NCBI GenBank assembly: GCA_027459625.1
Contig: DAIDHP010000003.1
Coordinates: forward strand, 124,001-188,000
Origin: Chthonomonadales bacterium
Lineage (GTDB): Bacteria; Armatimonadota; Chthonomonadetes; Chthonomonadales; CAJBBX01
Direction of reading: 5' to 3'
DNA length: 64,000 nucleotides
Under the pieces are notes generated by a model that did not search any database, had not been told where the DNA came from, and saw only the letters and a list, made by a program, of their open reading frames with translations. The position numbers were made by a program, and so were the translations under genes. This document shows positions 44,747 to 53,747 of the stretch, one piece after another. Each line of letters begins with the position of its first letter. The first letter of the stretch is position 1.

Positions 44747-46612
44747 TCACATCGGGTTCAGCCGCCAATCGCCGCGTAAGGTTCGAAGTGTCCCCATTGC
44801 GTCATGATATTGCAGGTATACGTTGCGCCCTTCCAAATCATTAAATCGCCCTGGGATCTCCCAAGCGTCGTAAAAATAACTTCGTCCGTTTGCCAACTTT
44901 ATGGACCAAGTGGGAGATTTCCTTCCTTCCTTTTCCACCCATACTTTCATAATCGCAGATTCACTGTCCATTGCTGGGAAAGCCACATACAGCTCCAACC
45001 ATGGTTTATTGTGATATTTGCGTATTTTGCCGATGGCGATGGGTTTCTGGTAATAACGATCTCCATCGGTTTTGTTCTTATTGACCAATGGGAGGTTGAA
45101 CCAGCACCATTGAAAAGCTCCATGGTGTATCGGATCCATAGCCGAGTAACGGTGCAACGCCTTAACCAGATATTCCATAACCCCTTCAGTGTTGTATTTC
45201 CAGGTCTTCGTGTAATCACCGCCAAGTGGTCCCGGAGGGTTGTTGAAATCGGATGACCATACAACGATATCATCGGCTGTCATGAGATACATGCCCGTAA
45301 TCATCTCCATCAGCCATCCAGGCAAGGGCCGGTCGTTTTGTACGATCCCTTGCATTCCTTCGTTCGTTATGCGTGTCCAAGCGCCTACTTGAACGTTTTT
45401 TAGGAACGGTTTGCGATCCTGACGGCTTGAAGGATATCTCCCTGCTAGTCGGTAATACATCAAATACATGCGTATCGCTTGTCGATATATATCCTGCAGA
45501 CACTGTTCCGCCTCGTGAGGTTCCAACCTTATAGGCGTCCCATATAGATTGGTTTCCGTGATATCATTAAAGACCGGAAGACCGTCGCGTAGGATGAGCG
45601 TTCCGTCAGGATTTCTTTTATAGAAGGGTTCCTTCCCCCAAATGGCTTGAATGTATCCATCCATTGAGACGACACCGCCTGTATCTTCGCAGACTTTCAA
45701 TGTGGGGTCAGGTGAAGAGAGAAAATCCCTGTCGGGGAGAAGGTATTCCGGCTCATCGTTTCCGTTTTGGCGCATGGATTCGTAATATGCCCCTACATCG
45801 AAGGTCCACTGACCGTAGGTGATGGGAATCAGTTTTAAGTTATATTTCGCAGCTGCGTTTATCATGCCCTGATATAACCATCCGAAGCATTGCCTCTGAT
45901 ACTCCCATCCTCCGGTCTCCTCTATATCCAGGGATGGATAGATTACTCCTTGCCCGTTGGAATCCGTGGGGTATCGCTCTTCCTGCCACAGAAACTTCCC
46001 AAGAGCGATGTAGGCATCTTTGTTATCCGTAAATTTATGGTCATTCGCCAAAGTTAGCAATGGGGCAACCCTGTCATCTCCCGGGTTCGCTTTTTGCAAG
46101 TTGTCCGCTAATTGCGCGGCGAGAGACCATACGAGCGGATCGTTAATCAATTCCCATTTATCCGTACGAGGCAGGCGAGAGAGATCGGTGGGGCCCTGGC
46201 GGAAGTTCGGAAGAGCCATTACCGCCGTGATGCCATGTGTGAACTCGCCGTTTGCGGAGGAGGTGTCGTACCAAGGGCCGGAAATGAACACCTTTCGATC
46301 CGAGAGCGTAAAAGGGGGGAATCGGTTGAATAGGCATACTCCTTGCGCCAATTGTTGCTGAAACGGATAGTTGATTCCTTCGAGTTTCGGTGAGTCGCTT
46401 TCCCGAAATCGTAATACGGGAGCTTTCTGTGTGACAAATGGGACGCCTCGATAATCGTGGGTGGGAGGATTGGAATATGCGTTGGGTTTGGCATATGAAG
46501 GCATGGATGCGATCGTTAGGAACAGAGTTGGAAGCGACCAGAATACAAGACATAAAAGATAATAGGTTTTTTTGAAGAAATACCTCATTTGCAATTGATC
46601 CGTCATGCCCAT
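44747..46612 (-). CDS. Secreted protein of unknown family, putative carbohydrate-active
   Basis: 621 residues. A signal peptide (hydrophobic core about 17-36, cleavage near PSYA) directs it across the inner membrane. The mature protein is rich in Trp, Tyr and Asp, with segments such as YPSLDIEETGGWEYQRQ, ITYGQWTFDVGAYYES and a C-terminal beta-rich part after about residue 510 (MKVWVEKEGRK, YFYDAWEIPGRFNDL). The middle recalls a TIM-barrel glycosidase, but I could not match it to a family. Strong GGAGGG precedes the ATG by eight bases. It is divergent from a LacI-type gene that leads into a GH36-type gene, so a role in saccharide degradation is plausible. Confidence 0.8.
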   Translation of the reverse strand: MGMTDQLQMRYFFKKTYYLLCLVFWSLPTLFLTIASMPSYAKPNAYSNPPTHDYRGVPFVTQKAPVLRFRESDSPKLEGINYPFQQQLAQGVCLFNRFPPFTLSDRKVFISGPWYDTSSANGEFTHGITAVMALPNFRQGPTDLSRLPRTDKWELINDPLVWSLAAQLADNLQKANPGDDRVAPLLTLANDHKFTDNKDAYIALGKFLWQEERYPTDSNGQGVIYPSLDIEETGGWEYQRQCFGWLYQGMINAAAKYNLKLIPITYGQWTFDVGAYYESMRQNGNDEPEYLLPDRDFLSSPDPTLKVCEDTGGVVSMDGYIQAIWGKEPFYKRNPDGTLILRDGLPVFNDITETNLYGTPIRLEPHEAEQCLQDIYRQAIRMYLMYYRLAGRYPSSRQDRKPFLKNVQVGAWTRITNEGMQGIVQNDRPLPGWLMEMITGMYLMTADDIVVWSSDFNNPPGPLGGDYTKTWKYNTEGVMEYLVKALHRYSAMDPIHHGAFQWCWFNLPLVNKNKTDGDRYYQKPIAIGKIRKYHNKPWLELYVAFPAMDSESAIMKVWVEKEGRKSPTWSIKLANGRSYFYDAWEIPGRFNDLEGRNVYLQYHDAMGTLRTLRGDWRLNPM

Positions 46613-46806
46613 GAAAGCATCCCTCCTTCAATACATTCAAAATGATATGTTATTGAATAATAGCATACGAAGTTATGAAATGATATCTCGAAACTGAATC
46701 GTCCGCGCACATCCCGTGTACATTCAGGTGTGAGGCGGAGCGAGTCATGCAACATGCTTCTGATATCATGATTTATTAGAATTCCCTCGATATGAAAAAT
46801 ATATTA

Positions 46807-46818
46807 GCAGGCGCTTGC
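46807..46818 (+). promoter_or_regulatory. Possible LacI-type operator
   Basis: GCAGGCGCTTGC is a near-palindrome (one mismatched pair) with central CG in the divergent region between the secreted-protein gene and the LacI-type gene. It is 68 bases ahead of the latter. Resemblance to LacI-family sites is the only support. Confidence 0.35.
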
Positions 46819-46885
46819 GCGATTAGGGATTTCAATGTAAGAATAATAAATTAATAGCTATTACCTTGCGGGAGACCCGTCACCT

Positions 46886-47938
46886 ATGTCCAAACGCATC
46901 AACAGTCATGACGTCGCACGTAAAGCAGGCGTCTCGCAAAGCACCGTATCATTGGTATTGAACGGTCGCATGAATGCACGGATTTCACAACAGACCAGGG
47001 AGCGAGTGATAGAAGCGGCAAGGCAATTGAATTACAGTCTCAACACAGCCGCACGCGCCTTGGTTACAGGTAAAACCCAACGCATATCCATAGTGCTGAA
47101 TGAGCCAGGTAATTTTCGCAATCACAACAGCTTCTTCATGGATATCCTCGCCGGGGTGGTTGATGCCGCAGTGGAGACACGCTATAACATTGTATTCCTC
47201 TCCGCAAGCTATCCCGACTGGCGTTCCCTTTTCGATGAGATACGCGGAGGCAGTTCAGATGGTGTGTTGCTCATAGGGAGATACTCGGATGATCCGCTGA
47301 CCTTAGCTCTTCTTGATGCCCTTTTTCCCACTGTTTGTGTGAGCTATTCTCCGAACCATTGCTATTTTCATTCCGTTGATTGCGACAATGAGCTTGGGGG
47401 TCGCCTTGCAATGCAGCATCTGATCGATTTGGGGCATCGCAATATCGCTTACATCCATCCGGAGGAGTCGCTTTCCTGGGTGACCGAGAGAAAACAGGGA
47501 ATTATACAATCGTTGCAAGGGAATGGTGTTTCAGAAGAGACATTGGTCTGCTCTTGCACTCCGTACCTGATCAACGACCAGGAACAATCATACCAGGAAC
47601 TGATGCGCGTGATTAATTCCGCATCCGTGAAGCCGTCCGCGTTGATATTTGCGGATGAATGGCGAGCGCAATGGCTGATAGAAAAAATGGGGGAGGAGGG
47701 GATTCATATTCCGGGGGATTTCTCAGTGGTGAATTACAACTCAACCATACTGAGCGAACGCGCATACCCACCCATAACCTCCGTCTGGCAGCCTCTTACG
47801 GAGATAGGGCAAGCCGCTTTCAGGCTACTCATCGACATTATAGATGAAAGGAATGTTCCGTCTGGATCCATTCGCTATCCCGTTCGTTTGGACGTGAGGG
47901 AATCCACCGCTCCTTTGGTGGAGTCATCCGTCGACTGA
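46886..47938 (+). CDS. LacI family transcriptional regulator
   Basis: 350 residues. DNA-binding domain with SHDVARKAGVSQSTVSLVLN and hinge NTAARALVTGK, then the sugar-sensing domain. Late marks are FSVVNYNSTILSERAYPPITSV and IRYPVRLDVRESTAP. It is followed 32 bases later by the GH36-type gene and lies divergent to the secreted-protein gene, so it most likely controls both in response to a galactoside or another saccharide. The ATG at 46886 has GCGGGAGA upstream. Confidence 0.94.
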   Translation: MSKRINSHDVARKAGVSQSTVSLVLNGRMNARISQQTRERVIEAARQLNYSLNTAARALVTGKTQRISIVLNEPGNFRNHNSFFMDILAGVVDAAVETRYNIVFLSASYPDWRSLFDEIRGGSSDGVLLIGRYSDDPLTLALLDALFPTVCVSYSPNHCYFHSVDCDNELGGRLAMQHLIDLGHRNIAYIHPEESLSWVTERKQGIIQSLQGNGVSEETLVCSCTPYLINDQEQSYQELMRVINSASVKPSALIFADEWRAQWLIEKMGEEGIHIPGDFSVVNYNSTILSERAYPPITSVWQPLTEIGQAAFRLLIDIIDERNVPSGSIRYPVRLDVRESTAPLVESSVD

Positions 47939-47970
47939 AAACAAACCGTATATGATCTAAATATTAAGAA

Positions 47971-50016
47971 ATGGGTGCGCTAATGAAGGTCGAAATCAAT
48001 GCTAACAAGAATCAAATGAGTTCCGAGGATTGCATTGTTCTGACGGAATTGAATAATAACATACAAATTCTTTCATCGTTTCAGGAGGAAGGCGCATTCC
48101 TGGAATTTCAAACGGACAAACCCGCTTCCACCATTCTGTACCCAATCGGAAAGATCCCCAACATGAGGCGATTCACAGCCTGTCATCGCTATGAACCTTT
48201 TTGGATGAAGCCAAAAGCGGGGGAAAGTGCATCGGATATCCCTATTGAGACTCAGTATCTCTTAGTCGAGTTGGAGAATGGCCACTGCCTGTTGTTCGTC
48301 CCATTGATCGACGGACCGTTTCGATGCTCCCTTCAGGGGAGAGAGGATGGTGAACTTGTTCTCGTGGCGGAATCCGCCGATCCCGCAATCGTCGCCTCGC
48401 ATGTGGTTGGTCTCTATGTAAACGGAGGAGAGGATCCTTACGCCTTCATTCCAACATCTGCGGAAATCGTCAACCGGATGATGGGAATTGGACGGTTACG
48501 CAAGGATAAATCCGTCCCGGATTTCATCGACTATTTTGGGTGGTGCACTTGGGACGCCTTTTATCATGACATATCTCATGAGAACTTAAGAATCGGATTG
48601 AAGAGCTTTCGCGATGGCGGTGTTCAACCGAAGTATTTGATCCTTGACGATGGATGGCAAAGCGAGAAAAAAGCTTCGACCGGAGAAGTTCGTCTCTCAT
48701 CCTTTGAGACGAGCGACAGGTTTTCGGAGGGTTTATGCTCCGCCGTCAAAATGAGCAAGGAGGAGTTCGATATTGAAACCTTCCTTGTGTGGCACACGAT
48801 CACCGGATATTGGGGCGGCGTGGACGGTAATTTCTTGAAGGGGTACGATGTGCGAAGCGTGCAACGGCGAAATAGCGAGGGAATCCACCATTATTCGCCA
48901 TCCATAGAGAGTTGGTGGGGTGAGATCATGGGGTTGGTGCCACCTGATCTAGCCCATCATTTCTTCAATGACTATCATCGGTTTTTGCGGGAGTGCGGGG
49001 TGGATGGCGTGAAAGTGGACAACCAGGCAGTGTTGGAAAGTGTGGCGTATGGGTATGGCGGACGAGTGGAGATCATGAGGCGTTATCATGAAGCCTTGGA
49101 GGGGTCGGTGCACGTTCATTTTGAAGGAAATATGATTAATTGCATGTCTTGCGCCAATGAGATGCTCTATTCCGCATTGAATTCCAATCTCACTCGGACC
49201 TCCACCGATTTCTGGCCCCAAAAGCCCGCCTCTCATGGATTGCATCTCTACACAAATGCACAGGTATGCATGTGGTTCGGAGAGTTTATACATCCTGACT
49301 GGGATATGTTCCAATCTGGTCATCCCATGGGGGCTTTTCACGCCGCCGGAAGAGCTGTTGGCGGTTGCCCCATTTATGTATCCGACAAACCCAATGCTCA
49401 TGACTTTGATCTTCTTCGGAAACTCGTATTCGAGGTTGGGACGATCCCACGATGTGACAATCCAGGCAGACCGACGCGCGACTGTCTCTTTCGCGATCCC
49501 ACGCAAGAGGATGTTTTGCTGAAGATATTCAACACGAACTCTCTCTCTTCCGTTGTTGCGGTTTTCAATGCCCGTTATTGGGAGAATCCGGCGGAGTCGT
49601 ATAAGGTGACCGGTGTGATTCGCCCTTCCGATGGTCGTCCCGAAGAGGCGGAATTTTACGCCGTATATTCTCATCAAATGCGGGAGTTGAGATTGATGAG
49701 AGCGAATGAGGAATGGGAGATATCCCTGCCGCAACTCAGCTTTGATATATTCACCATCGTTCCGGTTGTCAATGGTTTCGCTCCGATTGGTTTGGTTGAT
49801 ATGTTCAATAGCGGTGGAGCGTTGATAGCGGGGATGTGGATTAATAAAAACGAGGGTGGATTTTACATCCAAGGTTCCGGCCGTTTTGTGGCATGGAGCA
49901 ACTCTCGTCCCCAACAGATAATGATGAACGACGAACCGGCTCAGTTCCAATACAGCGAGCGGAACCATTGGCTGGAGGTTCAGGTTAAGCCCGGTGAAAT
50001 GATGTTGTTCTATTGA
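47971..50016 (+). CDS. GH36-type alpha-galactosidase / raffinose-synthase-like protein
   Basis: 681 residues, no signal peptide. The Sip1/raffinose synthase branch of GH36 is indicated by DYFGWCTWDAFYHDI, LILDDGWQSEKK, DYHRFLRECGVDGVKVDNQA (nucleophile Asp in KVD) and TRTSTDFWP. Plant relatives transfer or hydrolyse alpha-galactosyl groups; a bacterial cytoplasmic member is probably an alpha-galactosidase. A second ATG at 47983 is possible; neither has a clear ribosome site. Co-directional with the LacI-type regulator upstream. Confidence 0.88.
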   Translation: MGALMKVEINANKNQMSSEDCIVLTELNNNIQILSSFQEEGAFLEFQTDKPASTILYPIGKIPNMRRFTACHRYEPFWMKPKAGESASDIPIETQYLLVELENGHCLLFVPLIDGPFRCSLQGREDGELVLVAESADPAIVASHVVGLYVNGGEDPYAFIPTSAEIVNRMMGIGRLRKDKSVPDFIDYFGWCTWDAFYHDISHENLRIGLKSFRDGGVQPKYLILDDGWQSEKKASTGEVRLSSFETSDRFSEGLCSAVKMSKEEFDIETFLVWHTITGYWGGVDGNFLKGYDVRSVQRRNSEGIHHYSPSIESWWGEIMGLVPPDLAHHFFNDYHRFLRECGVDGVKVDNQAVLESVAYGYGGRVEIMRRYHEALEGSVHVHFEGNMINCMSCANEMLYSALNSNLTRTSTDFWPQKPASHGLHLYTNAQVCMWFGEFIHPDWDMFQSGHPMGAFHAAGRAVGGCPIYVSDKPNAHDFDLLRKLVFEVGTIPRCDNPGRPTRDCLFRDPTQEDVLLKIFNTNSLSSVVAVFNARYWENPAESYKVTGVIRPSDGRPEEAEFYAVYSHQMRELRLMRANEEWEISLPQLSFDIFTIVPVVNGFAPIGLVDMFNSGGALIAGMWINKNEGGFYIQGSGRFVAWSNSRPQQIMMNDEPAQFQYSERNHWLEVQVKPGEMMLFY

Positions 50017-50058
50017 TGTCTTTATAGGCGATACAGCCCGTTTCATAGCAAAAATGTC

Positions 50059-50087
50059 TTGACACAATACCGGCATGCGGTTATACT
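50059..50087 (+). promoter_or_regulatory. Promoter of the riboswitch-CDF unit
   Basis: TTGACA (50059-50064), 17-base spacer, TATACT (50082-50087). The transcript should start near 50094, just ahead of the structured leader. Confidence 0.85.
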
Positions 50088-50093
50088 TTCACC

Positions 50094-50181
50094 ATCGGAA
50101 CAGGCTTAAGGGAAGTCGGGCCTGAATAACAGGCAGCAGGAATGGAACCTGCGGGACTGAAATATGTCCTGCGGGTTTTTT
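50094..50181 (+). promoter_or_regulatory. Probable NiCo (czcD) riboswitch with intrinsic terminator
   Basis: The leader contains the repeated GGAACAGG / GCGGGACTG-type segments that I associate with NiCo riboswitches, which sense nickel or cobalt and switch on czcD-type exporters. Helices I can draw: CAGGC (50101-50105) with GCCTG (50120-50124); GCAGG (50136-50140) with CCTGC (50148-50152); and a longer alternative, CCTGCGGGAC (50148-50157) with GTCCTGCGGG (50166-50175), followed by six T residues. The second and third helices share 50148-50152, so they are mutually exclusive antiterminator and terminator. The CDF exporter follows. Confidence 0.7.
50148..50181 (+). terminator. Riboswitch-controlled terminator
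   Basis: Ten-base-pair stem with two G-U pairs and an eight-base loop, then TTTTTTG. It would stop transcription about 220 bases ahead of the CDF gene unless the upstream helix forms. Confidence 0.8.
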
Positions 50182-50399
50182 GTTTTGGAGAATTCGATTC
50201 CGATTCTATTCTCATTCGAATGCGACTTACCCCATCGTGGCTGGGGCAAAATGGTAATAAGATATTACAATCGAGGTAATTGAAAAATTTACCTAATGGC
50301 ATACCCTCAAGAGTAGATGGCGATATCCATCCATCATTATGATTTTTGCAATGCTCTCGGAATGTTGATTTTTTTACGAAGGAGTTGGAGCTCCATTCC
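50182..50399 (+). other. Long leader between riboswitch terminator and CDF gene
   Basis: No credible gene. Two small hairpins are visible, CCCCA/TGGGG (50230-50246) and GATGG/CCATC (50316-50331). The length beyond the riboswitch is unusual; a second control element or internal promoter is possible but not shown. Confidence 0.45.
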
Positions 50400-51815
50400 A
50401 TGAAGAAACTTAAAATTCTTGGAAAGCGTGAAATGAGCAAACAGGGGGTGGCGTTTAGCTCGGTTTGCGCTGCTGTATTTCTTACCGGATCAAAGCTGAT
50501 CATTGGCGTGCTGACTGGAAGTCTTGGTTTGTTATCCGAAGCGGCGCACTCCGGTTTGGACCTGATTGCGGCATTGGTTACATTCTTCGCGGTCCGCGTA
50601 TCCGATGCGCCTGCGGACGAAGACCACACCTATGGACACGGCAGGGTGGAGAATCTATCCGCCTTGGTGGAGACGTTGCTGCTACTTGCGACTTGTGTCT
50701 GGATCATCAAGGAGGCTGTTACACGCCTGCTATTCCGAGAGGTTTCGGTGGAGGTGACAACTTGGTCGTTTCTGGTGATCGTCGTTTCCATCGCGGTGGA
50801 TATCACTCGCTCCCGAGCCTTGATGCGCGTGGCGAAGGCTCATAATAGTCAAGCGTTGGAGGCTGACGCCCTTCATTTCAGCACCGATGTGTGGAGTTCA
50901 TGCGTCGTGCTTGTAGGTTTGGCTGCCGTGAAAATCGGAGAGTGGTCCGGTAATCCCCACATCTGGGAAAAGGCTGACGCCCTTGCAGCGCTTGGTGTCG
51001 CTCTTATTGTAATTCATGTAAGCGTTAATTTGGGGCGCAGAACCGTGGAGGCGTTGTTGGATAAGGCTCCTGTCGGTATGATTGATAAACTCGTTGATGT
51101 CATCCGGAAGACGGATGGGGTTCTTAAATGCGAGAGAATTCGTGTTAGGCAATCCGGCGCTCAGACTTTCGCGGATGTTGTGATCGGTGTGAAAGGAAAT
51201 CTCTCTTTGGAGAGTAGTCATGAGATTTGCACGGAAGTGGAGGATAATATTCATGAGTTGGCGCCTCGAATGGATGTAATTCTCCACGTGGAACCGGTGT
51301 ATGAGGAGGATGGTGATCTATCCGAGAAAATATACGCCATTGCGGCGGCGAGAGGGATAAAGGTGCACAATCTCATTGGGTACAAAGAGGATGAAAAGCT
51401 TTTTGTGGAGATGCATATGGAATCTGACGAGAATCGTCTGCTTGAGAGTGCGCATGCGGAGGCGGGGGAATTAAAAGCGGAGATTCTCAAAAAAACGCCG
51501 GATATCAGCGATCTCGTCATTCACATAGAACCGCGAAAGCTCAACGTCCCCACGCTGGTGACAACGGATGCGGAATCCGAAGAGTTATTTGGTAAAGTAC
51601 GAGCCTTGGTGACACAGCGAAAAGAGATAAGAGGGTGTCATAAGATATCTCTGCGCAGGCATGGAGAGCGTATGTACTTGTCGTTTCACTGCATGCTCGA
51701 TTCCCGTGTGACGCTGCGCGAGGCTGAGGAGATTACGGGCGACTTGGAAAAACGTATCCGCGATGTCCTGCCCGCTTTGGAACGTGTCACCATTCATTCC
51801 GAACCGTTTGGATAG
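50400..51815 (+). CDS. Cation diffusion facilitator exporter with three tandem C-terminal domains
   Basis: 471 residues. The membrane domain (about 15-215) has six helices, with metal-site HxxxD in helix 2 (H50, D54) and helix 5 (H159, D163) and the loop HTYGHGRVENL. After it come three consecutive cytosolic dimerisation-type domains, about 227-299, 308-378 and 398-470, each ending in an HxEP pattern (HVEP, HIEP, HSEP); ordinary CDF proteins carry one. It exports Co, Ni, Zn or Fe in exchange for protons; the riboswitch upstream suggests Ni/Co. The start at 50400 has GGAG nine bases ahead; 50346 has none. Confidence 0.93.
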   Translation: MKKLKILGKREMSKQGVAFSSVCAAVFLTGSKLIIGVLTGSLGLLSEAAHSGLDLIAALVTFFAVRVSDAPADEDHTYGHGRVENLSALVETLLLLATCVWIIKEAVTRLLFREVSVEVTTWSFLVIVVSIAVDITRSRALMRVAKAHNSQALEADALHFSTDVWSSCVVLVGLAAVKIGEWSGNPHIWEKADALAALGVALIVIHVSVNLGRRTVEALLDKAPVGMIDKLVDVIRKTDGVLKCERIRVRQSGAQTFADVVIGVKGNLSLESSHEICTEVEDNIHELAPRMDVILHVEPVYEEDGDLSEKIYAIAAARGIKVHNLIGYKEDEKLFVEMHMESDENRLLESAHAEAGELKAEILKKTPDISDLVIHIEPRKLNVPTLVTTDAESEELFGKVRALVTQRKEIRGCHKISLRRHGERMYLSFHCMLDSRVTLREAEEITGDLEKRIRDVLPALERVTIHSEPFG

Positions 51816-52001
51816 GAAACGGTCGGGGCATCTTTCCCATGCACCGTCCCATATTGTATTCGCGTTTCTATGCGGTAATCCCTATTTCGTTTTCATATCA
51901 TAACCTCTGCTTGGGTGCTCACGTTGATTTTGCATGACCAATTGTTTGCTTGGCGTTTTGATCATGATTAACGCACAATAGTGGCGCCAGCGCTTCTTTG
52001 C

Positions 52002-52030
52002 TTGAATAAATAAACGTCCTATGGGATAAT
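52002..52030 (+). promoter_or_regulatory. Promoter of mnmA
   Basis: TTGAAT (52002-52007), 17-base spacer, GATAAT (52025-52030), 34 bases ahead of the GTG start. Confidence 0.55.
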
Positions 52031-52064
52031 AATACGATAATGGCAATATGAAAAAGGATGGGTT

Positions 52065-53180
52065 GTGTTGATTGATGTGAAAGGCATTAAAGTGGTGGTG
52101 GCGATGAGCGGCGGTGTGGATAGCGCCGTCGCCGCAGCGTTATTGCATCGACAAGGATACGATGTGATTGGCATAACGATGCAGATTTGGCAGGAGCATG
52201 CCGAGCAAGGAAAGAGCGGGGGATGCTGCTCGCTCGGAGCTGTGGAGGACGCTAGAAGAGCGGCGAACAGGATCGGAATCCCGCACTACACCCTCAATTT
52301 TCGCGACCATTTCGCCGACAAAGTGATATCCAGATTCATTGATGAGTATCTGCATGGTCGCACCCCGAATCCATGTGTGGAATGCAATCGCAGCGTCAAG
52401 TTCGAGGAGCTGTTGTTTCAAGCGAAACAACTCGGGGCTGATTATCTCGCCACCGGGCATTACGCAAGGATTAAAAGAAACGAAACAACAGGTCGTTATG
52501 AACTTCTGCGGGCGGTGAACGAAGACAAGGATCAGTCCTATGCACTATACACCCTTTCCCAGGAGGCGTTAATGCATACATTGCTGCCGCTTGGTGAGAT
52601 GAAAAGCAAAGATCAAATCCGTCGGCTCGCGTTGGATTGGGGGTTGTCGGTGGCAAAAAAACCGGATAGTCAGGAGATTTGTTTCGTGCCGCCGGAGGGT
52701 TACACCAAATTTTTGGAGGAGATGGCTCCGGAATCCATGCTGCCTGGGGATATCGTGGATGTTCAAGGCAACACCTTAGGCAGACATAACGGGGTGGCTT
52801 ATTACACCATCGGTCAACGAAAACGACTGCCACCCAGCAATACGGGGGCGTTGTTTGTGGTTTCGCTGGACGCCGAAAAAAACACCGTGGTTGTGGGGCA
52901 TGAGGATGATTTGTTATCAGGACAATGCGTGGTGGATGAACTGAATTGGATATCCGTGGAAAAACCTGTGTATCCTTTTTCGGTCTCCGTTCGTATTCGA
53001 TATAATGGTCAAGCATCCGCAGCGCATCTATCGGAGTATTCCAACGGGCACTCGACTCTGTGTGAATTTGAGTCTCCGCAGCGCGCGGTCACTCCGGGGC
53101 AATCGGCGGTATTTTATCATGGCGATATAGTTGTAGGTGGTGGTACAATAAGAAGTATTCACTTGCATGCATCCTCATAG
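52065..53180 (+). CDS. mnmA: tRNA-specific 2-thiouridylase MnmA
   Basis: 371 residues. Adds sulfur to U34 of tRNA-Lys, -Glu and -Gln using persulfide sulfur from a cysteine desulfurase. PP-loop VVVAMSGGVDSAVAA, catalytic cysteines in GRTPNPCVECNR and SQEICFVP, and ATGHYARI are present. The start is GTG at 52065 with AAGGATGG seven bases ahead. Its sulfur source could be the SufS encoded in this window or another desulfurase elsewhere. Confidence 0.96.
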   Translation: MLIDVKGIKVVVAMSGGVDSAVAAALLHRQGYDVIGITMQIWQEHAEQGKSGGCCSLGAVEDARRAANRIGIPHYTLNFRDHFADKVISRFIDEYLHGRTPNPCVECNRSVKFEELLFQAKQLGADYLATGHYARIKRNETTGRYELLRAVNEDKDQSYALYTLSQEALMHTLLPLGEMKSKDQIRRLALDWGLSVAKKPDSQEICFVPPEGYTKFLEEMAPESMLPGDIVDVQGNTLGRHNGVAYYTIGQRKRLPPSNTGALFVVSLDAEKNTVVVGHEDDLLSGQCVVDELNWISVEKPVYPFSVSVRIRYNGQASAAHLSEYSNGHSTLCEFESPQRAVTPGQSAVFYHGDIVVGGGTIRSIHLHASS

Positions 53181-53409
53181 CGTGTGAAGGAGTATCAGTT
53201 CCAAATCAACCATTTTCTATGTAAACAAAAGGATTGCAATAGCTCTTCGGATGGCGTTCATCAAAGGCATTCTTACGCTTGAAGAGCAACCGAAATATGA
53301 ATGTTGGATTGGCTTGATCTTCAAAGACTGAGATGAGCCCGGGGCTTTGTTGCCGCAGGGTATGTTTAATGCATTGACTAGATGCACATCACACATCAGG
53401 AGGAATAGA

Positions 53410-53685
53410 ATGGAAAACCAAGAAGATGGAAAAGGCGTATTGCTGAGTGTTTTGGCGGGAATTGGTATTGGTGTCATCGTTGGGGGAATAGCGGGTTTGC
53501 TATTCGCGCCGAAAGCCGGTACGGAGATCAGAGAGACGGTGACCAAGACGCTTTCCGATTTGGCTGCAAAAGTCAGCGATCTGAGCCAACAGGCGAGCGA
53601 AAGAGTCAAAACCGTAATGGACACCACTACAAGCGACGCTGAGGAAGAAGCGCCATCAGAAGAGACCGCCTCCGAACAGGCGTAA
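53410..53685 (+). CDS. YtxH domain protein
   Basis: 91 residues. One Gly/Ile-rich membrane helix (about 9-30) and the YtxH-type continuation LLFAPKAGTEIRETVTK, then a helical tail and an acidic C-terminus. YtxH proteins are general-stress-linked in Firmicutes; their biochemical role is unclear. The frame is open to 53347, but AGGAGG precedes the ATG at 53410 (MENQEDGKG). It is followed by the AI-2E family transporter gene. Confidence 0.85.
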   Translation: MENQEDGKGVLLSVLAGIGIGVIVGGIAGLLFAPKAGTEIRETVTKTLSDLAAKVSDLSQQASERVKTVMDTTTSDAEEEAPSEETASEQA

Positions 53686-53701
53686 GATATAGGTGTACAT
53701 A

Positions 53702-53722
53702 GGAGGTGTTCATCGCACCTCC
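53702..53722 (+). promoter_or_regulatory. Hairpin ahead of the AI-2E family gene
   Basis: GGAGGTG and CACCTCC form a perfect seven-base-pair stem with a seven-base loop. It hides an AGGAGG and an in-frame GTG at 53706 that would otherwise look like a start. No T-tract follows, so it is not a good terminator. Confidence 0.4.
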
Positions 53723-53747
53723 CATGTCGCCTTTGAGGAGGATAACA

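Noticed and set aside
46665-46676. ATACGAAGTTAT, identical to 12 bases of a loxP arm
   Set aside because: There is no matching inverted arm or spacer, and a 12-base chance match is plausible in 64 kb on two strands. No cre or phage gene is present.
48949-50076. A 375-codon minus-strand open frame inside the GH36-type gene
   Set aside because: The opposite strand encodes the GH36 motifs in order. The antisense product has no recognisable feature.
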